A stretch of DNA of 55,581 nucleotides from an uncultured Prevotella sp. (GCA_938028745.1 CALIZL010000101.1:1-55581), one strand, 5' to 3'. Shown: positions 34,956-45,576, counted from the first letter of the stretch. The notes: generated from the letters alone by a model not told the origin. Numbers and translations are program-made.

Positions 34956-37082
34956 TTATCCTATCAACGTCCAGCTCTTCACCTTATACCTCACACCCTT
35001 AAATTTGCCTGTGCGTTTAAGGTTTCCGCGCCCATTCCAGCTAAGCCACACCTTATTATATATACCGCTTTCAAAACCATAGCTAATGCCGTCGTCTTCG
35101 AAAAGCGATGTGTTGCGGGGTTGCTTGCCATAAACGCGGCAGTTCAGGGCGAACGTTGTTTGGGGTGTTATGCAGTCTGTGGGTTCGGCCAAGGGTAAGA
35201 TGGTGCCTTCGCGAACAAAGAGCGGCACCTCGTGGAGTGCGAAGCGCACGTTGTGGCTTTGGCCGCCTTCCAGCTTTTCGTTGGTGTTGAAGTTATACCA
35301 GTTGCCCTCGGGCAGGTACACCATTCGCTCGTTGCCTTTGCCCACAATGGGGCAGGCAAGCAAGTCGTCGCCAATAAGAAACTGGTTGTCTATGGCCGCT
35401 GCGGCCTTATCGTTTGGATAGTTCAGCACCAAGGGCTTGAAAGGCGGTATGCCCTCTGTGCGATAGCGGGCGAATTGGGCGTAAAGGTATGGCACAAGCG
35501 ACATGCGGAAGTTGAGTAATTGGCGCACCACGTCTTCGTTTTTGGTGGCCGTAGCCAAGAATTTGTTTTCGTTGTTCAGCTGTTTGTCAAATTGCAGCCA
35601 TGCGGGGTTGCGCAGATACCAACCATTAAAGAGGGTTTGGGCCGATAGTACGGCCACTTGCACGCGGCGGAAGAAGTCTTCTTCGTCGGCCGACTCCCGA
35701 ACTTCGGGCGACCACAGCAGGCCTGTCAGTCCTGCGTTGCATACCATTCGCACATAGTCTTCCAAGTCGTAGGTGTCGCTATAAATCGAAACGGGATAGG
35801 GCGAGGCCAACGCTCCCGATGCACGAACGTCTAGACAGGTGCGCATGTCGTGTTTGCGAAATACGCCGTAGAGGGTTTTCTGGTACAGCAGTCCAAAGAG
35901 TTGGTGCATCTGCTCGCCATCAATGCCCGAAGGGAAAGCCGACAATTCGGGGAAGCTCCAATTCAGGTCGCCTCGTGTAATGTTAGAATTGTCGCACTCG
36001 TCCATCTTAAAGGCTGCGATGCCCTTTTGCACAAAGCAGCTGTCGTGGTATGCGGCGAAGATGTGTTGTGTGGCAGAGTCGGCGAAGTCGGGCACCAATC
36101 CGTTCCACACCAAATGGCTACCCGATTTGGGCTTAAGCAGCTGGTGCAGGGGCGAAGAGGGGTGAACAAAGGCATGTTCCCACAAGTTAAGCTTGTAGCC
36201 CATAGCACGTGTACGGGCTATTAGCTCGTTGGGGTTGGGGAAATGCTCGTTGTTCCATACGTACGAACACGAGTAGGCTCGTGTTTGCCACTTGGGTTCC
36301 AAGCCTATTACGTCGCAGGGTATGTGCTTGTTTCTTAGGTAATGTGCTATGCGGTAGGCATCTTCTTGTTTTGAGTCGGTTTTCAAACGAAACTTCATGC
36401 CCAGTCCCCAGAGTGCCGGCATGCTTCCTCCGCCGGCAAAAAGGTTGTATCGGCGCAGTGCCGCGTTCATGTCGGGCCCGGCGAACACCAGTACGCTAAT
36501 GCCCTTTGCGCCTGGGATGTCTACCTGTATGCGTGGCTTTGAACCGCTTTGTGCCGACGAACGGTACAGCTCGTCGGTAGATAGTTTTGCCTTTTGGCTG
36601 TCTTCTGATGGCGTATAGTCGGTGTTCTTTCGGTTCGTTCCGATGTAAAATGTGGTATATCGTGCGGTGTTTATCAGCACGGCATATCCCTTGTTAGAGA
36701 TGTAGAAAGGTTGCGGCGCATGGGTATAGCCTAGGTCTTTCAAGGGATGGTCGTTCACCAAGGGGCGCTTTTTCTTGTTGTTCTGCACAAACGACCCCAT
36801 TTGCAGGCCGAAGCCATAGATGTTTTCGTCGGCTGCAAGCGGAATGTCTACCACGCACCCGCGTGCATTCACCTCGATGTGTACCCCTTCTTTGGCGAAA
36901 GGATTATCCGTTGCGGGCATGTCTTTCAGCTGTTTCGCCACTGGTTCTTTATAGCGCAGGGGCGTGTGGGCGTCCTCTTGCCCAGCAGTAAGCAAGTATA
37001 CGCCAGGCTCTATCTGCCTAAATGTTTGTGCCTGAGTGGTAATTGCAACACTTAGAACTAATGATGTGATAAACGTTCGCAT
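34956..37082 (-). CDS. GH31-family alpha-glycosidase, atypical active site (PUL B)
   Basis: A 708-residue secreted protein; signal peptide about 1-18. The N-terminal GH31 beta-sandwich (about 60-215, with ENIYGFGLQMGSF) precedes the TIM barrel (about 220-560) and C-terminal beta domains. The nucleophile position reads FKMDECD (D361) instead of the WxDMNE of alpha-glucosidases, and the acid/base strand reads YSDTYD (D436) instead of WxGD. This points away from a glucosidase; GH31 subfamilies active on alpha-galactose or alpha-GalNAc are possible, but this is from memory. The hairpin array at 37206-37312 lies about 124 bases upstream of its ATG. Confidence 0.9.
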   Translation of the reverse strand: MRTFITSLVLSVAITTQAQTFRQIEPGVYLLTAGQEDAHTPLRYKEPVAKQLKDMPATDNPFAKEGVHIEVNARGCVVDIPLAADENIYGFGLQMGSFVQNNKKKRPLVNDHPLKDLGYTHAPQPFYISNKGYAVLINTARYTTFYIGTNRKNTDYTPSEDSQKAKLSTDELYRSSAQSGSKPRIQVDIPGAKGISVLVFAGPDMNAALRRYNLFAGGGSMPALWGLGMKFRLKTDSKQEDAYRIAHYLRNKHIPCDVIGLEPKWQTRAYSCSYVWNNEHFPNPNELIARTRAMGYKLNLWEHAFVHPSSPLHQLLKPKSGSHLVWNGLVPDFADSATQHIFAAYHDSCFVQKGIAAFKMDECDNSNITRGDLNWSFPELSAFPSGIDGEQMHQLFGLLYQKTLYGVFRKHDMRTCLDVRASGALASPYPVSIYSDTYDLEDYVRMVCNAGLTGLLWSPEVRESADEEDFFRRVQVAVLSAQTLFNGWYLRNPAWLQFDKQLNNENKFLATATKNEDVVRQLLNFRMSLVPYLYAQFARYRTEGIPPFKPLVLNYPNDKAAAAIDNQFLIGDDLLACPIVGKGNERMVYLPEGNWYNFNTNEKLEGGQSHNVRFALHEVPLFVREGTILPLAEPTDCITPQTTFALNCRVYGKQPRNTSLFEDDGISYGFESGIYNKVWLSWNGRGNLKRTGKFKGVRYKVKSWTLIG

Positions 37083-37205
37083 GTATGAGTATATATGAGT
37101 TTTATGGGTTGACGGGGGGGGTGTTAGCTAGTTGGCAAGCTGTTGTGGTAAAGCGAGAATGGCTTGATGAACCAGTTTGCCAACAAAGTTATCGGCAATT
37201 TATCA

Positions 37206-37312
37206 GTACAAGGCCCTTTGTAGCGGCGCTACAAGCCGTTTGTAGTGCCAGTACAAGCATCTTGTAGTGTCAGTACAAGCACATTGTAGTGGGGCTACAA
37301 GCTGGCTTGTAC
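37206..37312. repeat. Five-unit TACAA-TTGTA hairpin array, copy 2
   Basis: Units begin at 37207, 37230, 37252, 37274 and 37296, again spaced 23, 22, 22, 22. The TACAA and TTGTA arms are invariant while the 5-6 central bases change from unit to unit. It lies 98 bases after the SusD stop and before GH31, on the transcribed minus strand. Nothing else is recognisable in the 327-base gap 37083-37409. Confidence 0.9.
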
Positions 37313-37409
37313 TGACGCTCGAAGGTGCATGGTAAAGTAGATTTCTTACTTCTGCCTCATGTTTTCTGCAGAAAACTCTTCGGCCGTTTCATATATCTAC
37401 ACGTTTCTC

Positions 37410-39074
37410 TTATTCCCATCCGGGGTTTTGCACAAGGTTGGCGTTGGCTTCCCTGTCGCGTTTGGGTATGGGATACCATATCTTATAGCTTTGGAAATTG
37501 TCTTTAACAGCTTGTGCATGCTTGGTGTTGTAGTTGTAAATATTTGGTTTCACATCGCCTTCGTTGCTGGTTTTGAGGTTTTGCACTACGCTTTGCAAGC
37601 GTCCCCACCTGATAAGGTCCATTCTTCGCCATCCTTCGGCACAGAGTTCACGCGAACGTTCGTCCTTCAACTCGTCCATGAAGTTGTCCTTATGATAGGC
37701 CGTTGCCAAGTCTTGGGCAGCGGCAGCATTGTTTCCTGCTGCGCGTAGGCGGATGGGTTCGAGCAGCTTGCGGGCTTCTGCCTCATCACCCGTTTTGTAA
37801 GTAGCCTCTGCATACATCAGTATCACGTCGGCAAATCGCAGTATAGGGAAGTTAAGTACGCTGGATGCAGCGGGTATGCCCACGGCCAATCGTGCTGCTG
37901 GCGAACTCTGGCGGAACTTTGTGAGGAAGGTGTTTACACCGTTTTGGTAAAGTCCAGAAGGCACATAGTATTCCACGCCCATGATGTTTACCTTGTTCTT
38001 GGTGTTTGCTCCGCCTATGTTTTGCTTGTAGCGCACATCCGTTTTGCTGTAAAGGCTTATTAGTTCGCCCAGAGCAGGGAACCAGCCAGCCCCACCTCCG
38101 TCTTGCGTTACGTTGCCCACACTTCCCGTGAGATGCGTAAAGACAAAATACTTTGGCGCTTCTTTTCCGAAGGTAGCTACCATTACGGCTTCTTTGGCTT
38201 GCTCGGCTTTCAGCACGGGGCGGTCGGCAATGAAGTTATAGGCATATTCGGGGTTCAAGATGTAGCCGCCATTTTCGTAAATGTCTGCACAAAGAGCCTT
38301 GGCTTCTGCATACAGTGCATTGCTGTCCACCCAGTCGAAGGAGTTGAGGGGGAAGTTAAGGTCGGCCCCAACATTGTTTTCTTTACAGGCAGCCAAGTAT
38401 AGATACACCTTGGCCAGCATGGCGGCGGCAGTGTATTTGTTGGCGCGCGAGTCGTAAGTGTTGCGTTTGGGCAATCCCTCATAAGCACTCTTTAAGTCGC
38501 TAATGATAAGTTCGTACACGTCTTTTAAACTAGAACGGGGTGTCAATTCGCTGTCGTTTACCGACTTTTGCAAAGGAACACCGCCCCAGAACCAGGCTAA
38601 GTAGGTGTAGTAGAACCCACGCAGGAAACGTGCTTCGAGCACAACCTCTTTGCGGCGTTCGTCGGTCATGTCTGCCACTTTGGGCGCATTCTCTATTACG
38701 CCGTTGGCTCTGTATATGCCGGCGTAAAGTGCAAACCACGCATCGCCTAGAAAACGCGACTCGGAATTGTAGGTGTAGTTGCAGAAGGGCTTGATGTCTG
38801 CAATGCCAATATAGTCGGTTCGGCCAATCATTTCGTCGCATCCCAGTTGCGTAAGCAAGTGGATGTTGCGCGAGAACAAGGCATGTGGTGCTTGATTTTG
38901 TATGGCATTGGCGTTTAGGGCATCGTAAGCGCCCGTCAATGCTTTCTCTGTGTTGCTGGCGTTGGCAAAGAGCGTGTTGCCCTCGGCAAAGGAATAAACC
39001 TTCTCGTCAAGGAAATCGCCACAGCTGCAAAGGAGTGTGAGCGACAGGCAGGCTGCCATTATCTTTGTGTTCAT
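37410..39074 (-). CDS. SusD/RagB-family glycan-binding lipoprotein (PUL B)
   Basis: A 554-residue surface lipoprotein (signal with lipobox LLCSC, Cys18). SusD landmarks: NTEKALTGAYDALNANA, EARFLRGFYYTYLAWFWGGVPL, the ILRFADVILMYAEATYKTGD helix, RSRELCAEGWRRMDLIRWGR and the ending PIPKRDREANANLVQNPGW. It starts 12 bases after the SusC stop and forms the outer-membrane lid of that transporter. Confidence 0.97.
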   Translation of the reverse strand: MNTKIMAACLSLTLLCSCGDFLDEKVYSFAEGNTLFANASNTEKALTGAYDALNANAIQNQAPHALFSRNIHLLTQLGCDEMIGRTDYIGIADIKPFCNYTYNSESRFLGDAWFALYAGIYRANGVIENAPKVADMTDERRKEVVLEARFLRGFYYTYLAWFWGGVPLQKSVNDSELTPRSSLKDVYELIISDLKSAYEGLPKRNTYDSRANKYTAAAMLAKVYLYLAACKENNVGADLNFPLNSFDWVDSNALYAEAKALCADIYENGGYILNPEYAYNFIADRPVLKAEQAKEAVMVATFGKEAPKYFVFTHLTGSVGNVTQDGGGAGWFPALGELISLYSKTDVRYKQNIGGANTKNKVNIMGVEYYVPSGLYQNGVNTFLTKFRQSSPAARLAVGIPAASSVLNFPILRFADVILMYAEATYKTGDEAEARKLLEPIRLRAAGNNAAAAQDLATAYHKDNFMDELKDERSRELCAEGWRRMDLIRWGRLQSVVQNLKTSNEGDVKPNIYNYNTKHAQAVKDNFQSYKIWYPIPKRDREANANLVQNPGWE

Positions 39075-39086
39075 AATGCTATGTGT

Positions 39087-42000
39087 TTAGAAGTTAATGT
39101 TAATGCCGAACGAGAACGAACGACTGCGGGGGTAGGTTACGTTATCTAGGCCTGTGATGAGCTTGTTGTGGTAAGACACTTCGGGGTCGAAACCTGTGTA
39201 CTTGGTAAGCACAAATAGGTTGTCGGCCGAGAGCGAGAACTGACAAGCTGTTATTTTCAGGGGTTTAAGCACGCTTTGGGGCAAGCTGTAAGTAAAGGTG
39301 AGGTTTTGTAAGCGCAGGAAGGAGGCATCCTCCACATAGTAAGACGACACGTCGTTCTTTCTGGGCGATTTGATGTCGGGGTAGCGATTGGTGGGATTCG
39401 TCTCGGTCCAGCGGTTGTGGTAGTATTCGGCGGCTACGTTGTAGTGGGCCGAATAGCCTTCAAACTTCCAGCGAGAAATGTTGAGAACCTCGTTGCCGTA
39501 GCTGTAATTGAAGAAGAATGAGAGCGAGAAGTCTTTATACTCGAAGCTGTTTAGCAAGCCTCCGAAGAACTTTGGCTCGCCTCGTGATATGAAAGTTTTA
39601 TCGTTTACGGGGTCTACCTCGTTGTCGCCGTCAAGACTTCTGTATTTCAAGTCGCCGGGTTTTACCTTAATGCCCTTGATGCTAACCACACCGGGCTTGA
39701 GGTTTCCGTGCTCGTCGAAGTCTGTTTTTTGGTAAATGCCATCCCATACGTAGCCCCATGCGCCACCAATGGGCGAGCCTACTTTCAGTCGCGACACTTC
39801 GTTGATGGTGCCGTCGTTGATGTTTACCGGTATGGCGGTTACATTGCCAAGCGAAATGATCTTGTTGCGGTTGCTGCTAATGTTAAAGGTGGTGCGCCAT
39901 TTAAAGTTGCGTGCGTTGATGTTGAGCGAATTAATGGATATCTCCACGCCCTTGTTCTCAACTTCGCCGATGTTCTGCCACTGCTTGTACGAGCCGCTTT
40001 GACCAGGCACATCGCCTTGCAAAAGCATGTCGGAGGTGCGTTTGTAATAGACGTCGAACGTAAAACCGAGGCGGTGTTTCAACAGACTAACGTCGAGTCC
40101 TAGGTCGTATTGGGCGGTAGATTCCCATTTCAGGTTGGGGTTCGACTTTTCTGATGGAGCCAAACCCAATACGGCTGCATCGTTAAGGTTGAGGTAATAG
40201 GTGTTGTCTAATCGTTGCAGCGAGCGGTAAGGCGTGATGCGGTCGTTACCAGAAACACCTGCGCTGAGGCGGAGTTTCAGCTCGTCGATGGCCTTTATGC
40301 CTTTAATGAACTGCTCGTTGTGGGCTTTCCAAGCCAAGGCTACCGATGGGAAGGTGGCGTACTTGTTGTCGGCACCGAACTTTGACGAGCCGTCGCGACG
40401 TAAAGTGAGCGTAGTGAGGTAGCGATCCTTAAACGAATAGAATAGTCGGCCAAACTCTGACATGCGCGTTTGGCGGTACTTGTTGGTAGAGGGCTTGCGC
40501 ATAGCGGCTCCACCCTGCTGCAAGTCGAACACGGGATTGTAGGTTTGCACGGGGAAATTCTCGGCCGTTACGTTCAGGTTGGCCCAAACGTAGCTGCTGG
40601 TTTCAAAACCTAGCATGGCCGTTAGGCTGTGACCGCTAGCAAAACTCTTAACATAGGTGGCCGTTGTGGTGCTTTGCCATTGCTCGGTTGTCGCTTCTAG
40701 CACGTTGGCTAGTCCGTTTCGGGCATATCCCCACGATGTACTTGAAGGGTACCACTCTTCTGATTTGGAGAAAGTAAGGCCTGTGTTGAGGCTTGTGCGT
40801 AGGGTTAAGCCTGGCAACGGCTTGTATTGCACGAAGCCATTAGCGAGAATACGCGTGAGTGGCGTTTTCTTATACGAGTCGAACAGTGATTGTGCAGGGT
40901 TCGACACATTGCCGTTATCGGGGTCGCCTGGGTCTACTTTAAAGTTGAAGGGCTTGTAAACGAACATCGCTTCCAACCAACCATTGTATTGAAGTCCGCC
41001 TCCCATGCTCACTGGTCCATAGAGTTCGGTGCGCGCGATGGTGGCGTTACCGCCTATGCGCAGCTTGTCGTTGGGTGCGTATTCCACCTTAAAGCGACCC
41101 GTATAGCGCGTAAAGCTGTTGTTTTTGGCTATGGCGTTCTGCTTAAGATACTCTCCGCTGAGCGAATACAGCAGCGAATTAGATTTGCTACTGCCGTTAA
41201 TGCTGAGGTTGTAGTTCTGCGAAAAGCCTGTACGAAGTAGCTCGCGCTGCCAATCGTGCGATGTATTGTCTTCAAATTCTTGGCCAAAGATGCGTGCGCG
41301 GTCGGGTTTTCCGTCGCCGTCTGTGTCTATTCCCCATTCAAGACTGTTGGGGAAACGCGAGAAACGATAGTCGGCAAACTCTTGTCCTTGCAGCATCTCA
41401 ACGTGCTTTGTGGCTTTGCTGATGCCGAAACGTGCATCGAAGCTCACCTCGGTTTTATTGTATTGGCCTTTCTTCGTGGTGATAACGATAACTCCGTTTG
41501 CTCCTGCCGAACCATAAATGGCCGTAGCCGAGGCGTCTTTAAGCACCTGCACAGACTCGATGTCGGCTGGGTTGATGCCCGCGAGCGGGTTAAATGTGGC
41601 GCGACCCGATATGGTAGAGGTCGCCACTTCGCCGTTGTTCACGTCGATAAGCGTGCCGTCTATCACATAAAGCGGTTGCGTTCCGGCGTTGATGGAGTTG
41701 TTTCCGCGGATAACCACGTTGACATCTCCGCCCAATTCGCCCGACGAAGCCGTTACGTTTACGCCTGCAACCTTACCCGCCATCGAGTTAAGCAACGATG
41801 CCGAATTAGATTTGCGTAGGTCTTGCATGTCTATCGACCCCACAGCACCTGTTAGGTCTTTCTTCAACATCGAGCCATAGCCGATAACCACCACCTGTCC
41901 TAGGTCTTTGGCATCGGGTTCTAGCACGATGTACATGCTTTTGGCCTTGCCCACCTGTTGGTGAACGGCCTTCATTCCAATACTCGAGAACACCAGTACG

Positions 42001-42200
42001 GCCTTCTGTCCTGATACCGAAAGGCTGAAATGCCCATCTTGGTTGGTCACAGTTCCGTTGGATGTGTTCTCTTCCATCACGGTTACACCTAACAAAGGCG
42101 TTCGCGTGTCGTCTACCACTGTACCCTCAATCGTATGTTGGGCCAGTGCATTTAAACTAGTAGTAACGAATACTACCCATGCTAAAAGAAACTTTTTCAT
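39087..42200 (-). CDS. SusC/RagA TonB-dependent glycan transporter (PUL B)
   Basis: A 1037-residue outer-membrane importer. Signal peptide about 1-20, carboxypeptidase-regulatory-like domain about 23-95, SusC hallmark LGQVVVIGYGSM (about 99-110), plug about 112-225 (SLLNSMAGKVAGVNV, SATAIYGSAGANGVIVITTKKG), then the barrel, ending INF. Unlike the PUL A SusC it has no STN domain, consistent with control by the LacI-type regulator rather than an ECF/FecR pair. Confidence 0.97.
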   Translation of the reverse strand: MKKFLLAWVVFVTTSLNALAQHTIEGTVVDDTRTPLLGVTVMEENTSNGTVTNQDGHFSLSVSGQKAVLVFSSIGMKAVHQQVGKAKSMYIVLEPDAKDLGQVVVIGYGSMLKKDLTGAVGSIDMQDLRKSNSASLLNSMAGKVAGVNVTASSGELGGDVNVVIRGNNSINAGTQPLYVIDGTLIDVNNGEVATSTISGRATFNPLAGINPADIESVQVLKDASATAIYGSAGANGVIVITTKKGQYNKTEVSFDARFGISKATKHVEMLQGQEFADYRFSRFPNSLEWGIDTDGDGKPDRARIFGQEFEDNTSHDWQRELLRTGFSQNYNLSINGSSKSNSLLYSLSGEYLKQNAIAKNNSFTRYTGRFKVEYAPNDKLRIGGNATIARTELYGPVSMGGGLQYNGWLEAMFVYKPFNFKVDPGDPDNGNVSNPAQSLFDSYKKTPLTRILANGFVQYKPLPGLTLRTSLNTGLTFSKSEEWYPSSTSWGYARNGLANVLEATTEQWQSTTTATYVKSFASGHSLTAMLGFETSSYVWANLNVTAENFPVQTYNPVFDLQQGGAAMRKPSTNKYRQTRMSEFGRLFYSFKDRYLTTLTLRRDGSSKFGADNKYATFPSVALAWKAHNEQFIKGIKAIDELKLRLSAGVSGNDRITPYRSLQRLDNTYYLNLNDAAVLGLAPSEKSNPNLKWESTAQYDLGLDVSLLKHRLGFTFDVYYKRTSDMLLQGDVPGQSGSYKQWQNIGEVENKGVEISINSLNINARNFKWRTTFNISSNRNKIISLGNVTAIPVNINDGTINEVSRLKVGSPIGGAWGYVWDGIYQKTDFDEHGNLKPGVVSIKGIKVKPGDLKYRSLDGDNEVDPVNDKTFISRGEPKFFGGLLNSFEYKDFSLSFFFNYSYGNEVLNISRWKFEGYSAHYNVAAEYYHNRWTETNPTNRYPDIKSPRKNDVSSYYVEDASFLRLQNLTFTYSLPQSVLKPLKITACQFSLSADNLFVLTKYTGFDPEVSYHNKLITGLDNVTYPRSRSFSFGININF

Positions 42201-42219
42201 ATAGATTGCTACTTAGTAA

Positions 42220-45200
42220 TTACATTGTTATCTGCTTGGTGATGATTGTTTTGCGCTCGTTGCCAATCTTCATCGTGATGTTTAGGGGTATGGTTGCGGG
42301 CAAGTGGGTTATGCTCCATTCGTAGGGAAAGGCCATGCGCTCGTCCATCTGTGACTTCGCGCTACCTGCTTGGCAGGTTAAACTGGCCGAGTAGCCTTTT
42401 GTTAAGGGGGTGTCTATGTATCCATAGAGCGAATCCCAGCCAAAAGGCGACCGTATGCGGAAGAGGTACAGCCTGTGGCTTGAGTCTAGTTGCACCGTCT
42501 TAAACCCATTGCTAATGGGCGAAAAGGGGTAAGTTGGCAGCGATTTAGCTAAGGGCAACGACACGAACGTTATGCCCTTGGGCGCGATAGTGGCGGTAAG
42601 TGCGTTTTGGTTCAGGGCACGTTCTTCGCTCACAACCGAGTTAGTTTGTGCAAAGTAGTGCTCGGTAGCCATGCCGTTAGGCGATACCAGCGGCGTGTTT
42701 AAGCGCAAGCTTACGTTCAGGGTGCTATCTTTCTCGTTCATCAGAATGAGCCAAAGGTTGTTGGCAGACACTGCCGAGAGCCAGTTTACGTCGGTTGAAG
42801 ATAGCCTCAACATGTCTTGTCGCATATAAAGTTGTGCGTCGCGGTCGTTCAGGATGTAGCCTTTCTCGCCGCCATACACCCTGTTGTTGAACCACACGAA
42901 ACCTTCTTGCTTACCATAAGGAAAGCCAATAGCCCCCTTAGAGCGTTGTGTTGCCTCGGTAAGTAGGTAATCTAGCACGAAGCTGAGGTGCGAGGGGATG
43001 TGGTGATAGTAGAGAGATGTGACGTCGGGACCTTTGTAAGGATAAGCCGAATCCAGCGGGAGGTCGGTGTAGCCAGCGGCATAATAACCCGGATAAGAGG
43101 CGAAACGCCCAATAACGGCATTGCGCGCATAGGTCTCGAACAGGCTGTTGCCACACAAACCGCTAAGCCGCAAGAGCGAAGGTGCCCATGTTGACATGAA
43201 AACATGGTTGATGTTGCCCTCGCGGTTGAAGAAGGTCATGGGCTGTTCAAACCCCAGTCCTACGGGCGAAAGCGTGTGTTGGGCCACCTTTTTCTCGCTT
43301 ACGTCGCCCGTTTTCCGCGGATAGCCCAGCTTGTAAGGCTTGTCTTTCTTCCAAAACACATTGGCATTGCCCACATATTTGCCGCCTTGATGGATGAGGA
43401 TGGTGTCGTTGCCGACAGGGGGATACGTGCGGATGCCCGCGATAGTGAAGTGCGCGGCGTAGGCAGAGGCCGCAAGTAAGGCCTTGTCTTTGCATACATC
43501 ATAGAGGTCGAGCAGGTCGAACCACTGCGGATAAGCCTGCGCATGGTAGAACATCCACGGCAAAATGGGCTTCGAGGGGTTGTTGTATAAGGCGGTATGC
43601 AGTTCGTGGTTGGCCCCGATGGTGGCTTTCACCAACCATTTGTCTTCTTTAGTGAGCCGGAAGGCGGCCAAGTCGTCTGCCCAAGTCTGGTCTACGCCGT
43701 AGCCTTTGCTGTATCTGGGTTTGCCTTCGGGCATGGCAATGTCGGCCAGCCACGGGTTGTTATGGCCCAAAAGTCGGTGTAGTGCCTCGAAGTGAGCCGT
43801 GTTGTATTGCGACCCAAAGGGCGAGAATGTGTTCATTGGGGTTTGTGTTTGCGGGTCGTTTGCCTGCGGGTAGCCCCATCTGAACCCCTTTCGTGAGAGC
43901 ATGTACTCGATGGCGGGTAGGGCACGTGTTGTGTATAGCTGTTCGTCGTGGGTAACGACGGCGGACGAAACCAATGCCAAAGGTGCGGCCTGAACCACTT
44001 CCGTGCGTACGTTTGGGTTGCTTTCGATGTCTAGAAACCCCCTCATGGCGGCATCCCAGCCTGCTGCCTCATCGTTCTTTATTAGGTTGATGGTATGGAA
44101 AACGGCATCGGTGAGCGGTGTTGTTTGTACTCTGTAATCGCGAACGGCAAACACGCTGTCAGACAGGTATTGCAAGGTGTTGTGCCATTGCAGCGGCAAT
44201 AGCCCCAGTTTGAAATGGGCTGTAAGTTTTTCGCCTTTCTTTTTGTACGAGTCTTTTTCGCCCAATATGGGCGAAAAGGCACCGGGTTGCACCTCGTTGG
44301 CTGCGTTTTTAAGCGATAAGCCCATATCGTATATGCCCCAATTGCGTTTCAGATGCTGGGGGTTGGGTGCCAAGAAACAGCTTAGGTTGCCTGTCTCGAT
44401 GATGCTCACGGGCTGTGGCGTGAGGGTTATAGGCAAGAGATTGGGGGTGGCTGGCAGACGTTTGAACTGGTAAAGGGGCGAAAGCAGAACATTCGTTACC
44501 GCGTTTTCTGCCTGTGGCTGAAACGCTTCGAAAGCTAAACTGTAATATTGTGTCGTGCGTGCAACATATTCTAACTGCACGTCCACCACGTGGCTGTTGG
44601 CATGTAGAGCCCATGTAGAGGCTATTGTGTCGTTATCGTTCGATGCGTACCATACGCGTAGCGTGTTTTGGCCAGCCTTTTCGTGTCGGAATATGTGCAT
44701 TGGACAAACCTTACCTGCCAGAAAGGGGTTTTGCAAGTGGGCTTGCTCAAATACGGGATAGGTGTTGTTGCCCACGCGAAGCAATGGCGCTTGCCCGCCC
44801 GACCATAGTGGAAAGATGGAGTTGTAGCCCAATTGGGGCCGTGCCGACTTAATGATGTACAAGCGGTTGTGAGGTTGGGGGCTGTCCCAGCTGCGCCATT
44901 GCCCCTTTGTGTGTACCGATATGTGTTGCACCAATTGGTTGTTTGCCGTATGAATACGGAGCCTTAACAGGCCGTTTGAGATTTCATCAACCACAGGCGA
45001 ATTTGTGTTGAGCAACGCAGGGGCGTTTTGGACCATTGTTGTTGACGGCTTTTCCAGGGGAGTGGGGATGGGTTGTATCTCGTATTTCGTAAGTTGTTTG
45101 TAGGTCATTTGGTTGGGGTCGAGGCCTTCGTCGCGTGTAAACAGCACGGCATCAACACGCGCATAGTTGGCTGCCACATCGCAAGCCCGCAGCACATGCA

Positions 45201-45576
45201 GCCCTTTGTGCAGTTCAATGGTGCCTACCTGTTCCCAGTGATAACCCTCCCTGCCGTGTATGCCTTGCAGGGCAAGTTGCATGGTGTCTAGCATTAGGCG
45301 CGAAATGCGGGTTCGTGGAGCCTTGGTTTGGAAGTCTTTCGTGCGACTCCAAAACACATAACGCCCGCTTTGAGGCACATCCAACACCGTTGTGGCATGC
45401 GCAGCACCGCTACCGCCCGCCGTAACCATCAGCACGGCCTTATTGAAGGCTTCGACATCTTTCTCTACTTTCCAGCCGCCCACATACTGAAAGCGTTCTG
45501 CTTCCAGCATATAGGTTTGCCCTTTTAGTGGCAAGGCCAGCCACAAAGTCAACAATAAAGCTACTGTCTTTGCCAT
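42220..45576 (-). CDS. Large secreted protein: carbohydrate-binding-like N-terminus and predicted toroid domain
   Basis: An 1118-residue exported protein; signal peptide about 1-19. Residues 22-150 form a beta-sandwich of the LEAERF...GGW...SGRYVFWSRT...RVDAVLFTRDEG type, seen next to FAD oxidoreductases and glycosidases and perhaps sugar-binding. A second beta-rich part spans about 190-480. Residues about 500-920 are helix-rich with aromatic repeats, fitting an (alpha/alpha)6 toroid used by many polysaccharide lyases and glycosidases. A beta-rich tail follows. I do not recognise a CAZy family and name no catalytic residues. It lies directly upstream of susC (20 bases) with a hairpin array in front of its own start. 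Confidence 0.7.
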   Translation of the reverse strand: MAKTVALLLTLWLALPLKGQTYMLEAERFQYVGGWKVEKDVEAFNKAVLMVTAGGSGAAHATTVLDVPQSGRYVFWSRTKDFQTKAPRTRISRLMLDTMQLALQGIHGREGYHWEQVGTIELHKGLHVLRACDVAANYARVDAVLFTRDEGLDPNQMTYKQLTKYEIQPIPTPLEKPSTTMVQNAPALLNTNSPVVDEISNGLLRLRIHTANNQLVQHISVHTKGQWRSWDSPQPHNRLYIIKSARPQLGYNSIFPLWSGGQAPLLRVGNNTYPVFEQAHLQNPFLAGKVCPMHIFRHEKAGQNTLRVWYASNDNDTIASTWALHANSHVVDVQLEYVARTTQYYSLAFEAFQPQAENAVTNVLLSPLYQFKRLPATPNLLPITLTPQPVSIIETGNLSCFLAPNPQHLKRNWGIYDMGLSLKNAANEVQPGAFSPILGEKDSYKKKGEKLTAHFKLGLLPLQWHNTLQYLSDSVFAVRDYRVQTTPLTDAVFHTINLIKNDEAAGWDAAMRGFLDIESNPNVRTEVVQAAPLALVSSAVVTHDEQLYTTRALPAIEYMLSRKGFRWGYPQANDPQTQTPMNTFSPFGSQYNTAHFEALHRLLGHNNPWLADIAMPEGKPRYSKGYGVDQTWADDLAAFRLTKEDKWLVKATIGANHELHTALYNNPSKPILPWMFYHAQAYPQWFDLLDLYDVCKDKALLAASAYAAHFTIAGIRTYPPVGNDTILIHQGGKYVGNANVFWKKDKPYKLGYPRKTGDVSEKKVAQHTLSPVGLGFEQPMTFFNREGNINHVFMSTWAPSLLRLSGLCGNSLFETYARNAVIGRFASYPGYYAAGYTDLPLDSAYPYKGPDVTSLYYHHIPSHLSFVLDYLLTEATQRSKGAIGFPYGKQEGFVWFNNRVYGGEKGYILNDRDAQLYMRQDMLRLSSTDVNWLSAVSANNLWLILMNEKDSTLNVSLRLNTPLVSPNGMATEHYFAQTNSVVSEERALNQNALTATIAPKGITFVSLPLAKSLPTYPFSPISNGFKTVQLDSSHRLYLFRIRSPFGWDSLYGYIDTPLTKGYSASLTCQAGSAKSQMDERMAFPYEWSITHLPATIPLNITMKIGNERKTIITKQITM

